This document shows, in pieces, positions 43,960-52,957 of a stretch of DNA of 64,000 nucleotides. The translations under genes were made by a program, and so were the position numbers. Position 1 is the stretch's first letter, and each line of letters begins with the position of its first letter. The stretch is from Candidatus Hydrogenisulfobacillus filiaventi (GTDB lineage Bacteria > Bacillota > Sulfobacillia > Sulfobacillales > R501): NCBI GenBank assembly GCA_902809825.1, contig LR778114.1, forward strand, positions 620,001-684,000. Direction: 5' to 3'. Under the pieces are notes generated by a model, which saw nothing but the letters and a program-made list of their open reading frames with translations, searched no databases and had not been told where the DNA came from.

Positions 43960-44229
43960 ATGAGCGACCTCGACGTGATTGTAGCCACCTCGCAGTGGTG
44001 CACGACCTGCCCGGCCACCGTCAATACCTGGAAGAACCTGGAGTCCAAGTACCGCATCAACGTGCGGGAGCTGGACGTGGGGACCGTGGAAGGCCGGGAG
44101 CTGGCGGTCAAGCTGTACATCCGCAGCGTTCCCTCCACCATCGTTAACAACGAGATTGTGCACGTCGGCACCATCGACCGGCGTACGGCGGAGGACCTGC
44201 TGGCCAAGTGGGGGGTGTCCCGGCGCTGA
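43960..44229 (+). CDS. Thioredoxin/glutaredoxin-like protein at the end of the sHdr operon
   Basis: An 89-residue thioredoxin-fold protein with the redox motif CTTC (Cys14, Cys17) and the cis-proline in IRSVPSTIV. It starts 24 bases after lbpA2 and ends before a terminator, so it belongs to the sHdr operon. It may reduce the lipoamide or persulfide carriers. Confidence 0.85.
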   Translation: MSDLDVIVATSQWCTTCPATVNTWKNLESKYRINVRELDVGTVEGRELAVKLYIRSVPSTIVNNEIVHVGTIDRRTAEDLLAKWGVSRR

Positions 44230-44243
44230 GCCGGGCTCCGGCG

Positions 44244-44271
44244 GCCGGCCGGGGTTACCCGGCCGGCTCTT
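44244..44271 (+). terminator. Terminator of the sHdr operon
   Basis: A perfect 10-bp stem GCCGGCCGGG (44244-44253) with CCCGGCCGGC (44258-44267), a GTTA loop, and TCTTTTGT. Confidence 0.88.
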
Positions 44272-44307
44272 TTGTGTCTCCGCCCCCGGCGGTATGCTGG
44301 GGCGGGG

Positions 44308-45150
44308 GTGAGAGGATTGGCCGGATTACGGGATCGGCTGTGGGCGGCCGGCTTCCCTGACCTGGTGGAGGGCGCGGGCCTCGATCAGGCGGAGGATGGG
44401 GTAGTGCGGGCGGTGGCGGTGGCGGGGGAGGACCAGCCGGGCCTGCTGGCGCTCTGGGGACCGCCCCCGCCGCGGGGGGCGGTCCTGGGCCCCGCCGGCC
44501 GGGCACGGGCGCTGGCGGCGGCCCGGGCGGGCACTCCGGCGGGCCCGCCCCTGCGGGTGCGCCCGTACCGCAAGCTGGTCACCTACGTGCCGGCCGGCTA
44601 CCTGGAGGCCGTGCGGCAGGCCCTGGGCGACGCGGGTGCCGGTCACATCGGCCTCTACAGCCACTGCACCTTTGCCGCCCGCGGGCAGGGCACCTTCCTG
44701 CCCCTGGCCGGGGCCAATCCCTTCCTGGGGGCGGTAGGGCGCCTGGAGGAGGCGGATGAGTGGCGGCTGGAAACCCTGGTGCCGGCCTGGCTGGCGGATC
44801 GGGTGGAGGCGGCCCTGCTGGCGGCCCACCCCTATGAGGAAGTGGCCTACGACTGGTTCGAGCTCGCCAACGAGGTCCGCTACCCGCGCGCCCTGGCCGA
44901 CGGCGAGGGCGGCTGGTGGACCGCCTGCCTGGACCCGGAGCTGGCGGCGGCTGCGGTCGCGGCCGGGGCGCGGGCGGTGGTCTGCGAGCACTATGCCCCG
45001 GAGGCGCGCTGGGCGCTGGCCCGGGCGGGCATCCCCTGCCGGGTGGAGGCGCCGGGGGCGATCCTGCTGCCCGGTCTCGAACGCCTGGTGGCGCAGGCGG
45101 CCCCCGGGGCGGGGGGAGGAGGCCGGTCCCGTGACGGGGCGGGTGATTGA
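44308..45150 (+). CDS. NIF3-like protein dominated by the CutA-like insertion domain
   Basis: A 280-residue protein. Residues about 90-200 match the insertion domain of YqfO-type NIF3 proteins (GHIGLYSHCTFAARGQGT, then HPYEEVAYDWFEL). The flanking NIF3 halves are short: the usual N-terminal metal-binding His region is not recognisable, and the C-terminal part keeps only AVVCEHYAPEA. It may be a reduced, perhaps non-catalytic, member. The start is uncertain (GTG 44308 or TTG 44317). It overlaps rnhA by 20 bases. Confidence 0.7.
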   Translation: MRGLAGLRDRLWAAGFPDLVEGAGLDQAEDGVVRAVAVAGEDQPGLLALWGPPPPRGAVLGPAGRARALAAARAGTPAGPPLRVRPYRKLVTYVPAGYLEAVRQALGDAGAGHIGLYSHCTFAARGQGTFLPLAGANPFLGAVGRLEEADEWRLETLVPAWLADRVEAALLAAHPYEEVAYDWFELANEVRYPRALADGEGGWWTACLDPELAAAAVAAGARAVVCEHYAPEARWALARAGIPCRVEAPGAILLPGLERLVAQAAPGAGGGGRSRDGAGD

Positions 45151-45610
45151 GGTCTATACCGATGGGGCCTGCCGCAACAACCAGGCGCCGGGTGGTCAGC
45201 CCGGCGGCTGGGGGGTGGTGTTTGCGGACGGACGCGAGTACGCCGGGGCGGAGGCGGCCACCACCAACAACCGCATGGAGCTGACCGCCGCCATCGAGGC
45301 CCTGCGGCGGACGGAACCGGGCGCCCGGGTGCGCGTGTACAGCGACTCCGCCTACCTGGTGAACGCCTTCCGGCAGAACTGGTTTCGGGGCTGGGAGCAG
45401 CGGGGCTGGCGCAATGCCCGCGGCCAGCCGGTGGAGAACCAGGACCTCTGGCGGGAGCTCCTGCGCCTGGCCGGCGAGCGGGAGGTGGAGTGGGTCAAGG
45501 TGGCCGGGCACCGCGGCCACCCCCTCAACGAACGGGCCGACCGCCTGGCCACGGCGGCGGCGGACGGTCTCAGGACGTCAGGGCGCGGTAGCGGTCCAGG
45601 ACCGCGGTGA
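45131..45610 (+). CDS. rnhA: Ribonuclease HI
   Basis: Cleaves the RNA strand of RNA-DNA hybrids. The 159-residue protein carries the four carboxylates in context: YTDGAC (Asp11), NNRMELTAAIEAL, YSDSAYLVNAF and NERADRLA. The catalytic-centre His lies in VAGHRGHPLNERAD. The GTG at 45131 lies within the upstream gene. It converges on the transglycosylase gene with a 41-base overlap. Confidence 0.95.
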   Translation: MTGRVIEVYTDGACRNNQAPGGQPGGWGVVFADGREYAGAEAATTNNRMELTAAIEALRRTEPGARVRVYSDSAYLVNAFRQNWFRGWEQRGWRNARGQPVENQDLWRELLRLAGEREVEWVKVAGHRGHPLNERADRLATAAADGLRTSGRGSGPGPR

Positions 45611-46106
45611 CGTAATGCTCCGTCTCCGGGAAGGGGGGGATGCCACCGGCGGCCTCCACCGCCCCCGGTCCGGCATTGTAGGCCGCCAGGGCGAGCGGCA
45701 GGCTGCCCCCGAACTGCTGCAGCAGCCCCGCCAGGTAGCGGGCGCCGCCCAGCACGTTGGCGGCGGGGTTGTAGGGGTCCACCCCCAGGGCGCGGGCAGT
45801 GGCCGGCATCAGCTGCATGAGGCCGATGGCGCCTTTGTCGCTGACCGCGGCCGGATTGTCGCCCGACTCGGTCAGGGCCACCGCCTGCAGCAGAGCGGGG
45901 CTGAGGCCGGTGGCCGCGGCCGCCTGCTGGAACAGCGGGGCGAGAGCGGGGGGCGCCGGCGGCACGGTGCCCGCGCCGGCCGGCGGCGGGGCCGCGCCCG
46001 GGGCCGGAGCCAAATCCAGACTGAATCCGCCGGCCAGGGTTCCCGTCAGCTCACTAAGAATCCGGGTCAGCAGTGCCGCCAGGGCCGCTTCGGCAATGCC
46101 GTCCAT
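45570..46106 (-). CDS. Lytic transglycosylase (SLT domain)
   Basis: Cleaves peptidoglycan between MurNAc and GlcNAc. The 178-residue protein has a proline-alanine-rich spacer (about 30-55) and an SLT domain (about 55-175). The catalytic Glu is in AVALTESGDNP and the conserved AIGLMQLMPATA and ALAAYNAGPGAV segments follow. There is no obvious cleavable signal peptide; the first 30 residues form an amphipathic helix. Export route unclear. Confidence 0.9.
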   Translation of the reverse strand: MDGIAEAALAALLTRILSELTGTLAGGFSLDLAPAPGAAPPPAGAGTVPPAPPALAPLFQQAAAATGLSPALLQAVALTESGDNPAAVSDKGAIGLMQLMPATARALGVDPYNPAANVLGGARYLAGLLQQFGGSLPLALAAYNAGPGAVEAAGGIPPFPETEHYVTAVLDRYRALTS

Positions 46107-46282
46107 CGCCCCTTCCTCCCTCCGTCGTACACTGGATGCCTGCCTCCATGCTAAGGCCCCGCCCCCGCGGGGTACAACTTTTAACGGGCTGCGGGAAGGA
46201 TCCCAGCTCCCGGCAAAGGTGGGGACGGATGGTGGTATAACGAAGGCAGGGGGCCGGGAAGGCCCGGGAGGGGGCGGGCAGC

Positions 46283-47947
46283 ATGGCGGAGACGCACCGG
46301 CATTTTCACATGCGGATCGGGGGGATGACCTGTCCCAGCTGTGACCGGCATGTCCAGGCGGCCCTGGAGTCAGCGGGGGCGCTGGCGGTCACGGCCGATT
46401 TCCGGCGCGGGGGGGCGTGGTTCACGGCGCCGGCCGGGTTTGATCCCGCAGCGGCGGAGGCAGCGGTCCGCGCGGCCGGCTACCGGCCCCTGGGCCTGGA
46501 GGCGGAGGATCCGGCCGCACCCCGGCAGCAGCCCGGCAGCTCCGGGTTCGACTACGACCTTCTCATCCTGGGATCCGGCAGTGCCGCCTTCGCCGCCGCC
46601 ATCGAGGCCCGGGACGCGGGCGCGCGGGTGGGCATGGTGGAGCGCGGCACCGTGGGCGGCACCTGTGTCAACATCGGCTGCGTGCCCTCCAAGTTCTCGC
46701 TGCGGGCAGCGGAGGTGGCCTGGACCGTGGCCCACCCCGGCCTGGCCGGGATCGCGCCCGGCCCCGGGAGCCTGGACCCGGCGGCCCTGGCGGCGGAGCG
46801 CCGGGAGCTGGTGGAGGCCATGCGCCGATCCAAGTACGAGGACCTGCTGGGCGATTACGGTATCGACCTGCTGCGGGGGGAGGCGCGCTTTCTGGACCCG
46901 GTGACGGTGGCGGCCGGGGCGCGGACGGTCCGGGCCGGCCGTATCCTGGTGGCCACCGGGGCGCGCCCGGCGGTGCCGCCGGTGCCGGGCCTGGACCGGG
47001 TGCCCTTTCTGACCAGCACCGAAGCCTTGGCCCTGGACCGGGTCCCGGCCAGCCTCATCATCCTGGGCGGGGGCTTTGTGGGTCTGGAACTGGGGCAGTT
47101 CTTCCGGCGGGCAGGGGCGGAGGTCACCATGCTGCTGCGGGGACGTTCCCTGCTGGGCCAGTACAGCCCGGAGACCGGCGCCACCCTGCTGCGGGCCCTG
47201 GAGGGGGAGGGTCTCCGCTTCCGCTTCGGGACGGAGGTGCTGGCCGTAGAGGGGGACAGCCGGGAGGTCTGCCTGCGCGTGCGCCGTGAGGGGCGGGAAG
47301 AGGAGCTGCGCGCGGGCGCCCTGCTGGTCGCGACCGGGCGCCTGCCTCAGACAGAGGGTCTCGACCTGCCGGCAGCCGGCCTGGCTCCGGGCCCGCGCGG
47401 GGAGGTGGTCACCGGGCCCGACCTCGCCACCGCCAATGCCCGCATTTACGCCGCCGGCGACGTCACCGGCGGGCCGCAATTCGTCTATGTGGCCGCCTAT
47501 GAGGGCAAACTGGCGGCCCGCAACGCCCTCGGCCTCGACCCGGCCCCCCTGCTCCTGGACCTGGAAGCGGTGCCGCAGGTCATGTTCACCGACCCGGGCG
47601 TGGCGGCGGTGGGCTGGGGGGAACGCCAGGCGCGCGCCGCCGGGCTGGAGGTGGTGACCGCCACCGTGCCCCTGGAGGCGGTGGCGCGGGCCCAGGTGAA
47701 CCGGGCCGGCCCCGGCTTCATCCGCATGGTGGCCGAGGCGGCCGGCGGCCGGATCCGGGGGGTGGAGATGGTGGGGCCCGAGGCGGGCGAGGTGATCTAC
47801 GCCGCCACCCTGGCGGTCAAGGCCGGGCTTACCGTGGACGACCTGGCCGGCACCTTCGCTCCCTACCTCACCATGGCCGAGGGCCTGCGGCTGGCGGCCC
47901 TGGCCTTCGCCAAGGATGTCAGCCGGCTGTCCTGCTGCGCCGGCTAG
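46283..47947 (+). CDS. merA: Mercuric(II) reductase with N-terminal HMA domain
   Basis: Reduces Hg(II) to Hg(0) using NADPH. The 554-residue protein begins with an HMA metal-binding domain (GMTCPSCDRHV, Cys17 and Cys20). The FAD/NAD(P) disulfide oxidoreductase core follows, with redox motif GTCVNIGCVPSK (Cys128, Cys133), and ends with the mercury-binding C-terminal pair Cys551-Cys552 in LSCCAG. That C-terminus separates MerA from lipoamide dehydrogenases. No merR, merT or merP is nearby. Confidence 0.93.
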   Translation: MAETHRHFHMRIGGMTCPSCDRHVQAALESAGALAVTADFRRGGAWFTAPAGFDPAAAEAAVRAAGYRPLGLEAEDPAAPRQQPGSSGFDYDLLILGSGSAAFAAAIEARDAGARVGMVERGTVGGTCVNIGCVPSKFSLRAAEVAWTVAHPGLAGIAPGPGSLDPAALAAERRELVEAMRRSKYEDLLGDYGIDLLRGEARFLDPVTVAAGARTVRAGRILVATGARPAVPPVPGLDRVPFLTSTEALALDRVPASLIILGGGFVGLELGQFFRRAGAEVTMLLRGRSLLGQYSPETGATLLRALEGEGLRFRFGTEVLAVEGDSREVCLRVRREGREEELRAGALLVATGRLPQTEGLDLPAAGLAPGPRGEVVTGPDLATANARIYAAGDVTGGPQFVYVAAYEGKLAARNALGLDPAPLLLDLEAVPQVMFTDPGVAAVGWGERQARAAGLEVVTATVPLEAVARAQVNRAGPGFIRMVAEAAGGRIRGVEMVGPEAGEVIYAATLAVKAGLTVDDLAGTFAPYLTMAEGLRLAALAFAKDVSRLSCCAG

Positions 47948-47988
47948 GGGGGAGCGGTGCGCGGCGGGGAGCGCACCCGCGCGGGAAG

Positions 47989-48038
47989 ATTAACCGGAAA
48001 TTCGCACAACCTTAAAGGGCTGCTAACGGGGTCGTAAC
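47989..48038 (+). promoter_or_regulatory. PhoP-box-like array of 11-bp-spaced repeats
   Basis: Hexamers at exact 11-bp steps: ATTAAC (47989), ATTCGC (48000, degenerate), CTTAAA (48011), GCTAAC (48022) and CGTAAC (48033). Four share a TAA core, and all have five-base spacers. PhoP of Gram-positives binds TT(A/C/T)ACA-type repeats with this period. It ends 69 bases before the phosphate-type transporter start. Confidence 0.6.
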
Positions 48039-48107
48039 CGACATCCTGCACGATGGCAACGGGCGCCTGGCTGCGGATGCGGCGCCATGCCGGAAAGGAG
48101 TGAACCC

Positions 48108-49484
48108 ATGTCGACCCGACGGCCGACCCTGACCGAGGCCCTCAACGAAGCCCCCTTGGGCCTCTTCCACCTGCGGGCCATGGTGACCGCAGGGGTGGGA
48201 TTCTTCACGGACGCCTACGACCTTTTCATCATTGGGGTGGCCCTGGTCCTCATCAAGCAGGTATGGCACCCGTCCTCCTATATGCTGGGTCTGGTGGGAT
48301 CCACCTCCCTGATTGCCGCCTTCCTGGGTGCCTTCATCTTCGGGCGGCTGGCGGACGTCTACGGCCGCAAGGCGGTCTACGGCCTGGAGGCCGCCCTCAT
48401 GGCCCTGGCCGCGCTGGCCTCGGCCCTGGCCCCCAACATCCTCTGGCTCATCATCTTCCGCTTCATCCTCGGCGTCGGCATCGGCGGGGACTACCCGGTA
48501 TCGGCGGTGCTGATGAGCGAGTACGCCAACACCCGCGACCGCGGCAAGCTGGTGGGGATGGTCTTCTCCATGCAGGCCCTGGGCCTGGTGGCCGGCCCCA
48601 TCGTGGCCCTCACCATCCTGGGGGCGGGGGCCAGTCCCGACCTGGCCTGGCGGCTGATGCTGGGGTTGGGGGCCCTGCCGGCCCTGGGCATCATCTACCT
48701 GCGGCGGACCATGCCGGAATCGCCCCGCTACCTGGCGCGGGTGAAGGGCGAGACCGAGCGGGCGGTGCGGCAGATGGAACACTTCAGCGCCCATGCCGTG
48801 GAGGCGGAGACGGCCCCGGAGCCGCCGGTGCGGGCGCGGCTCGGCCGCTATCTCGTGACCCTGGTAGGTACCGCCGGCACCTGGTTTGTGTTTGACTACG
48901 CCTACTACGGCAACAGCATCTCCACCCCCCTCATCATGAAGATGGTGGCGCCGCATGCCGCCCTCGCCACCAGCATTGCCTGGACCCTGATTGTGTTCGC
49001 GGTGGCGGCCGTACCCGGGTACATCCTGGCCTTCAGCCTGATGGACCGCATCGGGCACCGCAAGCTGCAGCTGATCGGCTTCGCGGTCATGGGCCTCGCC
49101 TTCCTGGCCATCGGTGCCATCCCCGGCCTCACCCGCATGGTGGTCCCATTCCTGCTCCTCTACGGGCTCAGTTACTTCTTTGCCGAATTCGGCCCCAACG
49201 TCACCACCTTTGTACTGGCGGCGGAACTGTACCCTGTCAACCTCCGCACCACCGGCCACGGGCTGTCGGCCGGGGTGGCCAAGGTGGGCGCCTTCATCGG
49301 GGTCTTCGTCTTCCCGGTGCTGGCCAAGGCCCTGGGATTGGCCGGGACCCTCGAGGTCACCTTCGGCTTCTCCGTGGTGGGTTTCCTCCTGACCCTCCTG
49401 CTGCCGGAACCGGCGCGGCAGGACCTGGAGACCATTTCGGGCGAGGACACGGGCCACTCCCCGGCCGCGGCGCACCTCGGCTGA
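48108..49484 (+). CDS. MFS transporter, phosphate:H+ symporter type (PHO84-like)
   Basis: A 458-residue protein with 12 membrane segments. FTDAYDLFIIGVALVLI and GIGGDYPVSAVLMSEYA are the hallmarks of the PHO84/MHS-like group; PHO84-type members carry inorganic phosphate. The ATG at 48108 follows GGAAAGGAG; ATG 48087 is less likely. The repeat array upstream resembles PhoP boxes, which supports phosphate as substrate. Other organic acids remain possible. Confidence 0.8.
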   Translation: MSTRRPTLTEALNEAPLGLFHLRAMVTAGVGFFTDAYDLFIIGVALVLIKQVWHPSSYMLGLVGSTSLIAAFLGAFIFGRLADVYGRKAVYGLEAALMALAALASALAPNILWLIIFRFILGVGIGGDYPVSAVLMSEYANTRDRGKLVGMVFSMQALGLVAGPIVALTILGAGASPDLAWRLMLGLGALPALGIIYLRRTMPESPRYLARVKGETERAVRQMEHFSAHAVEAETAPEPPVRARLGRYLVTLVGTAGTWFVFDYAYYGNSISTPLIMKMVAPHAALATSIAWTLIVFAVAAVPGYILAFSLMDRIGHRKLQLIGFAVMGLAFLAIGAIPGLTRMVVPFLLLYGLSYFFAEFGPNVTTFVLAAELYPVNLRTTGHGLSAGVAKVGAFIGVFVFPVLAKALGLAGTLEVTFGFSVVGFLLTLLLPEPARQDLETISGEDTGHSPAAAHLG

Positions 49485-49497
49485 TCCCGGTACCGGC

Positions 49498-49536
49498 AGG
49501 GCCGCCCCCCGCGGGGGCGGCCCTGTGGCGTGTTTT
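49498..49536 (+). terminator. Terminator after the phosphate-type transporter
   Basis: A perfect 12-bp stem AGGGCCGCCCCC (49498-49509) with GGGGGCGGCCCT (49513-49524), then TTTT at 49533-49536. Confidence 0.75.
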
Positions 49537-49539
49537 GGC

Positions 49540-49716
49540 TCAAAACAGGTCCGGCACCCAGCGGTAGCCGGTACAGAGGCAGTCATCGGCGCAGCGCCCG
49601 CAGGTGGCGCAGCGGTGGGTGGGGCAGAGGGCCGCCTGACAGTCGGGGCAGTGTTCGCTGCCCGCCTCGCCGCACCAGGCGCAGGGTTCTGTCGCATCGG
49701 TATCGGGCATGACCAT
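49540..49716 (-). CDS. Small cysteine-rich zinc-binding protein, 58 aa
   Basis: A 58-residue protein with ten Cys in paired CxxC-like units: CAWCGE, HCPDCQ, LCPTHRCATCGRCADDCLC. It resembles a B-box or treble-clef zinc protein. The ATG at 49716 follows GGGAGGG. Function unknown. Confidence 0.65.
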   Translation of the reverse strand: MVMPDTDATEPCAWCGEAGSEHCPDCQAALCPTHRCATCGRCADDCLCTGYRWVPDLF

Positions 49717-49951
49717 CCCTCCCGGGCGGTAGCATGCCCGGCGGCCATGGCCGGCAACCGGTGGACCGTTCCGGGCAATCCGGAAGGGCCGGGGATGAAC
49801 CGGCGGGCCGGGCGGGAGGGGGCGGCGATACCAGCGGTAGGCGTGCCCCGCCGGATGGCCGGGGGACGCGCGGCGGGGGAGGACCTGGCCGGTATTCCCG
49901 GCCGGGGCGCCCCGGCAGACAGCCCTGTTTTTCCGGGCCGCCCGCCGCCGG

Positions 49952-50407
49952 CTAGGGGGTCGGCGGCGGCAACGGGCCCAGCTCCAGGCGCCAGAAGACC
50001 GGGGCCCCATGGGCGGGCCGGCCCTCGGGCAGCCGCTCCAGGGGCATGCGGCGATGCCGGGCGGGGGCAGCCACCCCGACCGCGAAGGCGCGGGTGTCGT
50101 AATCGACCTGCCGCACCCCATAGACGGCGGCTACGGTCCGGATGAAGGTCATGACCGCGGCAGCGGCCTGGGCCCAGTCCTGATCGGACATGCCGTACCA
50201 GTAACGGCCCTGCCACATGGCCAGGCGCACCGTGATCTTGTCGTTCCAGAACACGGTCTGGGAGCGCTCGCCCAGCCCGGTCTCCTCGAGGGCGTCCTGC
50301 AGGGGGGCGGGATCGGACCGCCGCGGGTGCCAGAAAACGAGGTCGATGTAGAGGCTGACCCGGCCGGCCCGCACCGGCGGCTTCTCATCGTGCAGATAGA
50401 CGGGCAT
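49952..50407 (-). CDS. Hypothetical protein, 151 aa
   Basis: No family recognised. A soluble protein rich in Trp and Arg (VFWHPRR, WQGRYWYGMSDQDW), with a proline-rich tail. It has a good ribosome-binding site (AAAGGAGGG) and lies 13 bases downstream of cysE, so it is probably in the same transcript. Confidence 0.7.
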   Translation of the reverse strand: MPVYLHDEKPPVRAGRVSLYIDLVFWHPRRSDPAPLQDALEETGLGERSQTVFWNDKITVRLAMWQGRYWYGMSDQDWAQAAAAVMTFIRTVAAVYGVRQVDYDTRAFAVGVAAPARHRRMPLERLPEGRPAHGAPVFWRLELGPLPPPTP

Positions 50408-50420
50408 GGCGGTCCCTCCT

Positions 50421-51380
50421 TTACGGTTGGTCGCCGGGAGCCGGCGGACGCGCCTTGTTGGCCTTCAGGGTCAACTGCGAGACCGCCAGGACCCGGCTGC
50501 CGGGGGGCACGCTGTCGGTCAGCCAGACGTTGCCCCCGATGACGCTGCCGCGGCCGATCACGGTCTGGCCGCCCAGGATGGTGGCCCCGGAGTAGATGAC
50601 CACGTCGTCCTCGATGGTGGGATGCCGCTTCTGGCCGCGGATTATCTGCCCGTTTTGGTCCTTGGGGAAGTTGAGCGCTCCCAGGGTGACCCCCTGATAG
50701 AGGCTGACCCGCTCCCCGATGACGGTGGTCTCCCCCACCACCACCCCGGTGCCGTGGTCGATGAAGAAGTAGGCTCCGATGCGGGCACCGGGATGGATAT
50801 CGATCCCCGTCTGCCCGTGGGCGATTTCGGTCATCAGGCGGGGCAGCAGGGGCACCCCCTGCCGGTGCAGCTCGTGGGCGATGCGGTAGACCACGATAGC
50901 CCGGAAGCCCGGGTAGGTGGTGATGATTTCGGCATGGTCGCGGGCGGCCGGATCCCCTTCGTAGGTCGCCTCCACATCCGTCAGCAGGATGCGATGGATC
51001 TCGGGCAGGCGGCCCAGCACGTGCTCGGAGATGGCGATGGCGTGGTCCAGGTCCGGGCAGACCTTCTCGCCCGGCGGGCAATCGTGGCTGAAGGCGCGGT
51101 GGACCTGGTGGGCCAGGTCCCAGCCCAGCACCCCCAGCAGTTCCAGCCGGCTCTGCCGGCGGGACGGCTCGACCGCCTCCTCCCAGGGGTGCTCCACCGG
51201 GAAGAGGACGCTAAAAAAGCGGTTAATGAGGCGTTCCACCGCCATCCGCCGGGCAGGGGACGGGCGCAGGGGCGGTTCCTCCCCGTACTGGTCCTGGGAC
51301 TCCAGGGCATTGACCAGCCCGTAGAGCCGCCCGAGGGCGAAAGGGCCGGTACCGGCCGCAGGGGAGAGGCGGGTGTCCAC
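50421..51380 (-). CDS. cysE: Serine O-acetyltransferase (EpsC-type)
   Basis: Acetylates serine for cysteine synthesis. The 319-residue protein has the N-terminal helical domain and a C-terminal left-handed beta-helix of hexapeptide repeats. The active-site segment is [19 protein letters not shown], followed by [20 protein letters not shown]. The long N-terminus is that of the EpsC-like group. The GTG at 51380 follows AAAGGAGG by 7 bases. Confidence 0.92.
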   Translation of the reverse strand: MDTRLSPAAGTGPFALGRLYGLVNALESQDQYGEEPPLRPSPARRMAVERLINRFFSVLFPVEHPWEEAVEPSRRQSRLELLGVLGWDLAHQVHRAFSHDCPPGEKVCPDLDHAIAISEHVLGRLPEIHRILLTDVEATYEGDPAARDHAEIITTYPGFRAIVVYRIAHELHRQGVPLLPRLMTEIAHGQTGIDIHPGARIGAYFFIDHGTGVVVGETTVIGERVSLYQGVTLGALNFPKDQNGQIIRGQKRHPTIEDDVVIYSGATILGGQTVIGRGSVIGGNVWLTDSVPPGSRVLAVSQLTLKANKARPPAPGDQP

Positions 51381-51402
51381 GGCGGGACCTCCTTTAATCG
51401 GC

Positions 51403-52785
51403 TTAACGGCTGTCGCCGTACTCCTGCCAGAGGCGGGCCAGGGTGCGCGCGCCCCGCAGGAAGTTGTCGAGGTGGAAGTGTTCGTCGGGGGCGTGGAAGT
51501 GTTCGTCGGGCAGCGCGAAACCCAGCAGCACCGACGGCAGGCCCAGGTTGCGCTGGAAGGTGTCCACCACCGGGATGGACCCTCCCATGCGGATAAAGGC
51601 CGGCTCCCGGTCCCAGAGCGCGGCCACGGCCCGCCGGGCGGCCAGCACCGCGGGATGCTCCCGGGGGAGCAGGATGGCGGGGTCGGCCTCGCCCGGCAGG
51701 ACCTCCACTTCCACCCCTGGCGGGCAGGCGGCGCGGATGGCATCGGCAACCGCCGCCAGGACCTGCCCGGGATCCTGGTCCGGCACCAGCCGGCAGCTCA
51801 GCTTGGCGCGGGCGCGGGCGGGGATGATGGTCTTGCGGCCCTCGCCGGTGAACCCCGACCAGAGGCCGTTGACCTCGAGGGTGGGCCGGCCCCAGATGCG
51901 CTCCAGGGTGGTGTAGCCGGCCTCGCCGAAGAGGTCGGGGGCCCCGGTCTCGGCCAGGAACCCGGCTTCGGAGAAGGGCAGCCGCGCCCATTCCTCCCGC
52001 TCGGCGGGGCTGAGGGGGACCACCCCGTCGTAGAAGCCCGGCACCGTCACCCGCCCGGCCGCGTCATGCAGCCCGGCCAGGATGGCAGCCAGGGCATGGG
52101 CGGGATTGGCTACCGCTCCCCCGTAGACCCCGGAGTGCAGGTCCTGGGCCGGGCCCCGCACCTCCACCTCCAGGTTGCACAGCCCCCGCAGCCCGTAACA
52201 GAGCGCCGGTACGCCGGGGGCATACATGGGGGTGTCGGAGATGACCGCCGCATCGGCGGCCAGTTCCGCCTGATGGGCCGCGATGTAGGCCCCCAAGTGG
52301 GGGCTGCCGATCTCCTCCTCCCCCTCCACCAGGAATTCCACGTTGAGGGGCAGCCGGCCCACCGTGCGCAGCCAGGCTTCCACCGCCAGCACCTGCATCA
52401 GCACCTGGCCCTTGTCGTCGCTGGCACCGCGGGCGTAAATGGCGCCGTCGCGTACCGTGGGGGTGAAAGGGGGAGTGGTCCAGGCCGATTCCGGGTCCAC
52501 CGGCTGCACGTCGTAATGCCCGTACAGGAGGAGGGTGGGGGCCCCCGGCAGGTGGTGCCAGCCGCCCCGCACCACCGGATGACCGTCCGGCAGGGGATCG
52601 ACCCGCACCTCTTCCAGGCCGGCCGCCCGCAGCCGGCCCGCCAACCAGGCAGCCGCGCGCTCCATGTCGGCGCGGTGGGCGGACAGGGCCGAGATGGAGG
52701 GGATGGCCAGGAACTCCCCCAGTTCCCCGATCCAGCGCGCACACCGGCCGGTCAGGTACTCGTCCACGGCAGCAGGGAACGCCAT
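51403..52785 (-). CDS. M20-family metallopeptidase
   Basis: A 460-residue zinc-dependent dipeptidase or aminoacylase-like enzyme. Metal-site motifs: [29 protein letters not shown] and, at the C-terminus, [17 protein letters not shown]. Catalytic Asp is in HYDVQP. It precedes cysE by 22 bases and likely shares its transcript; peptide-derived amino acids may feed cysteine synthesis. Confidence 0.92.
   Translation of the reverse strand: MAFPAAVDEYLTGRCARWIGELGEFLAIPSISALSAHRADMERAAAWLAGRLRAAGLEEVRVDPLPDGHPVVRGGWHHLPGAPTLLLYGHYDVQPVDPESAWTTPPFTPTVRDGAIYARGASDDKGQVLMQVLAVEAWLRTVGRLPLNVEFLVEGEEEIGSPHLGAYIAAHQAELAADAAVISDTPMYAPGVPALCYGLRGLCNLEVEVRGPAQDLHSGVYGGAVANPAHALAAILAGLHDAAGRVTVPGFYDGVVPLSPAEREEWARLPFSEAGFLAETGAPDLFGEAGYTTLERIWGRPTLEVNGLWSGFTGEGRKTIIPARARAKLSCRLVPDQDPGQVLAAVADAIRAACPPGVEVEVLPGEADPAILLPREHPAVLAARRAVAALWDREPAFIRMGGSIPVVDTFQRNLGLPSVLLGFALPDEHFHAPDEHFHLDNFLRGARTLARLWQEYGDSR
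51472..51510. repeat. 18-bp tandem repeat inside the M20 peptidase gene
   Basis: GTGGAAGTGTTCGTCGGG occurs at 51472-51489 and at 51493-51510, a 21-bp period. It encodes the two DEHFH units of the C-terminal motif. The two units align with a conserved non-repeated segment in relatives, so it is not a clear insertion. Confidence 0.8.
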
Positions 52786-52844
52786 CGCATCCGGCCTCCC
52801 TGGCCCGTCCGGCTCCCGGCAGGGGGCCGCGGGCCCGTTTTCGC

Positions 52845-52850
52845 TATAAT
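52845..52850 (+). promoter_or_regulatory. -10 element TATAAT of tpx
   Basis: A perfect TATAAT, 108 bases before the tpx start. The -35 position is GC-rich and poor. Confidence 0.4.
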
Positions 52851-52957
52851 CATAGCCGAAGCCGGGGGGAGGGGATACCCGCGCGCCGGCCAGCGCACCC
52901 GAGCGGCTTCATTGAGAATGGGATCCGTTCCCGAACACCTGGAATGGAGGGATGACC

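Noticed and set aside
47956-47977. GGTGCGC/GCGCACC hairpin after merA as a terminator
   Set aside because: The 8-base loop and lack of any T run make intrinsic termination doubtful.
51472-51510. Tandem repeat in the M20 gene as a recent duplication in the protein
   Set aside because: The encoded segment aligns without a gap to the conserved, non-repeated C-terminal motif of the family, so the DNA similarity probably reflects convergent residues.
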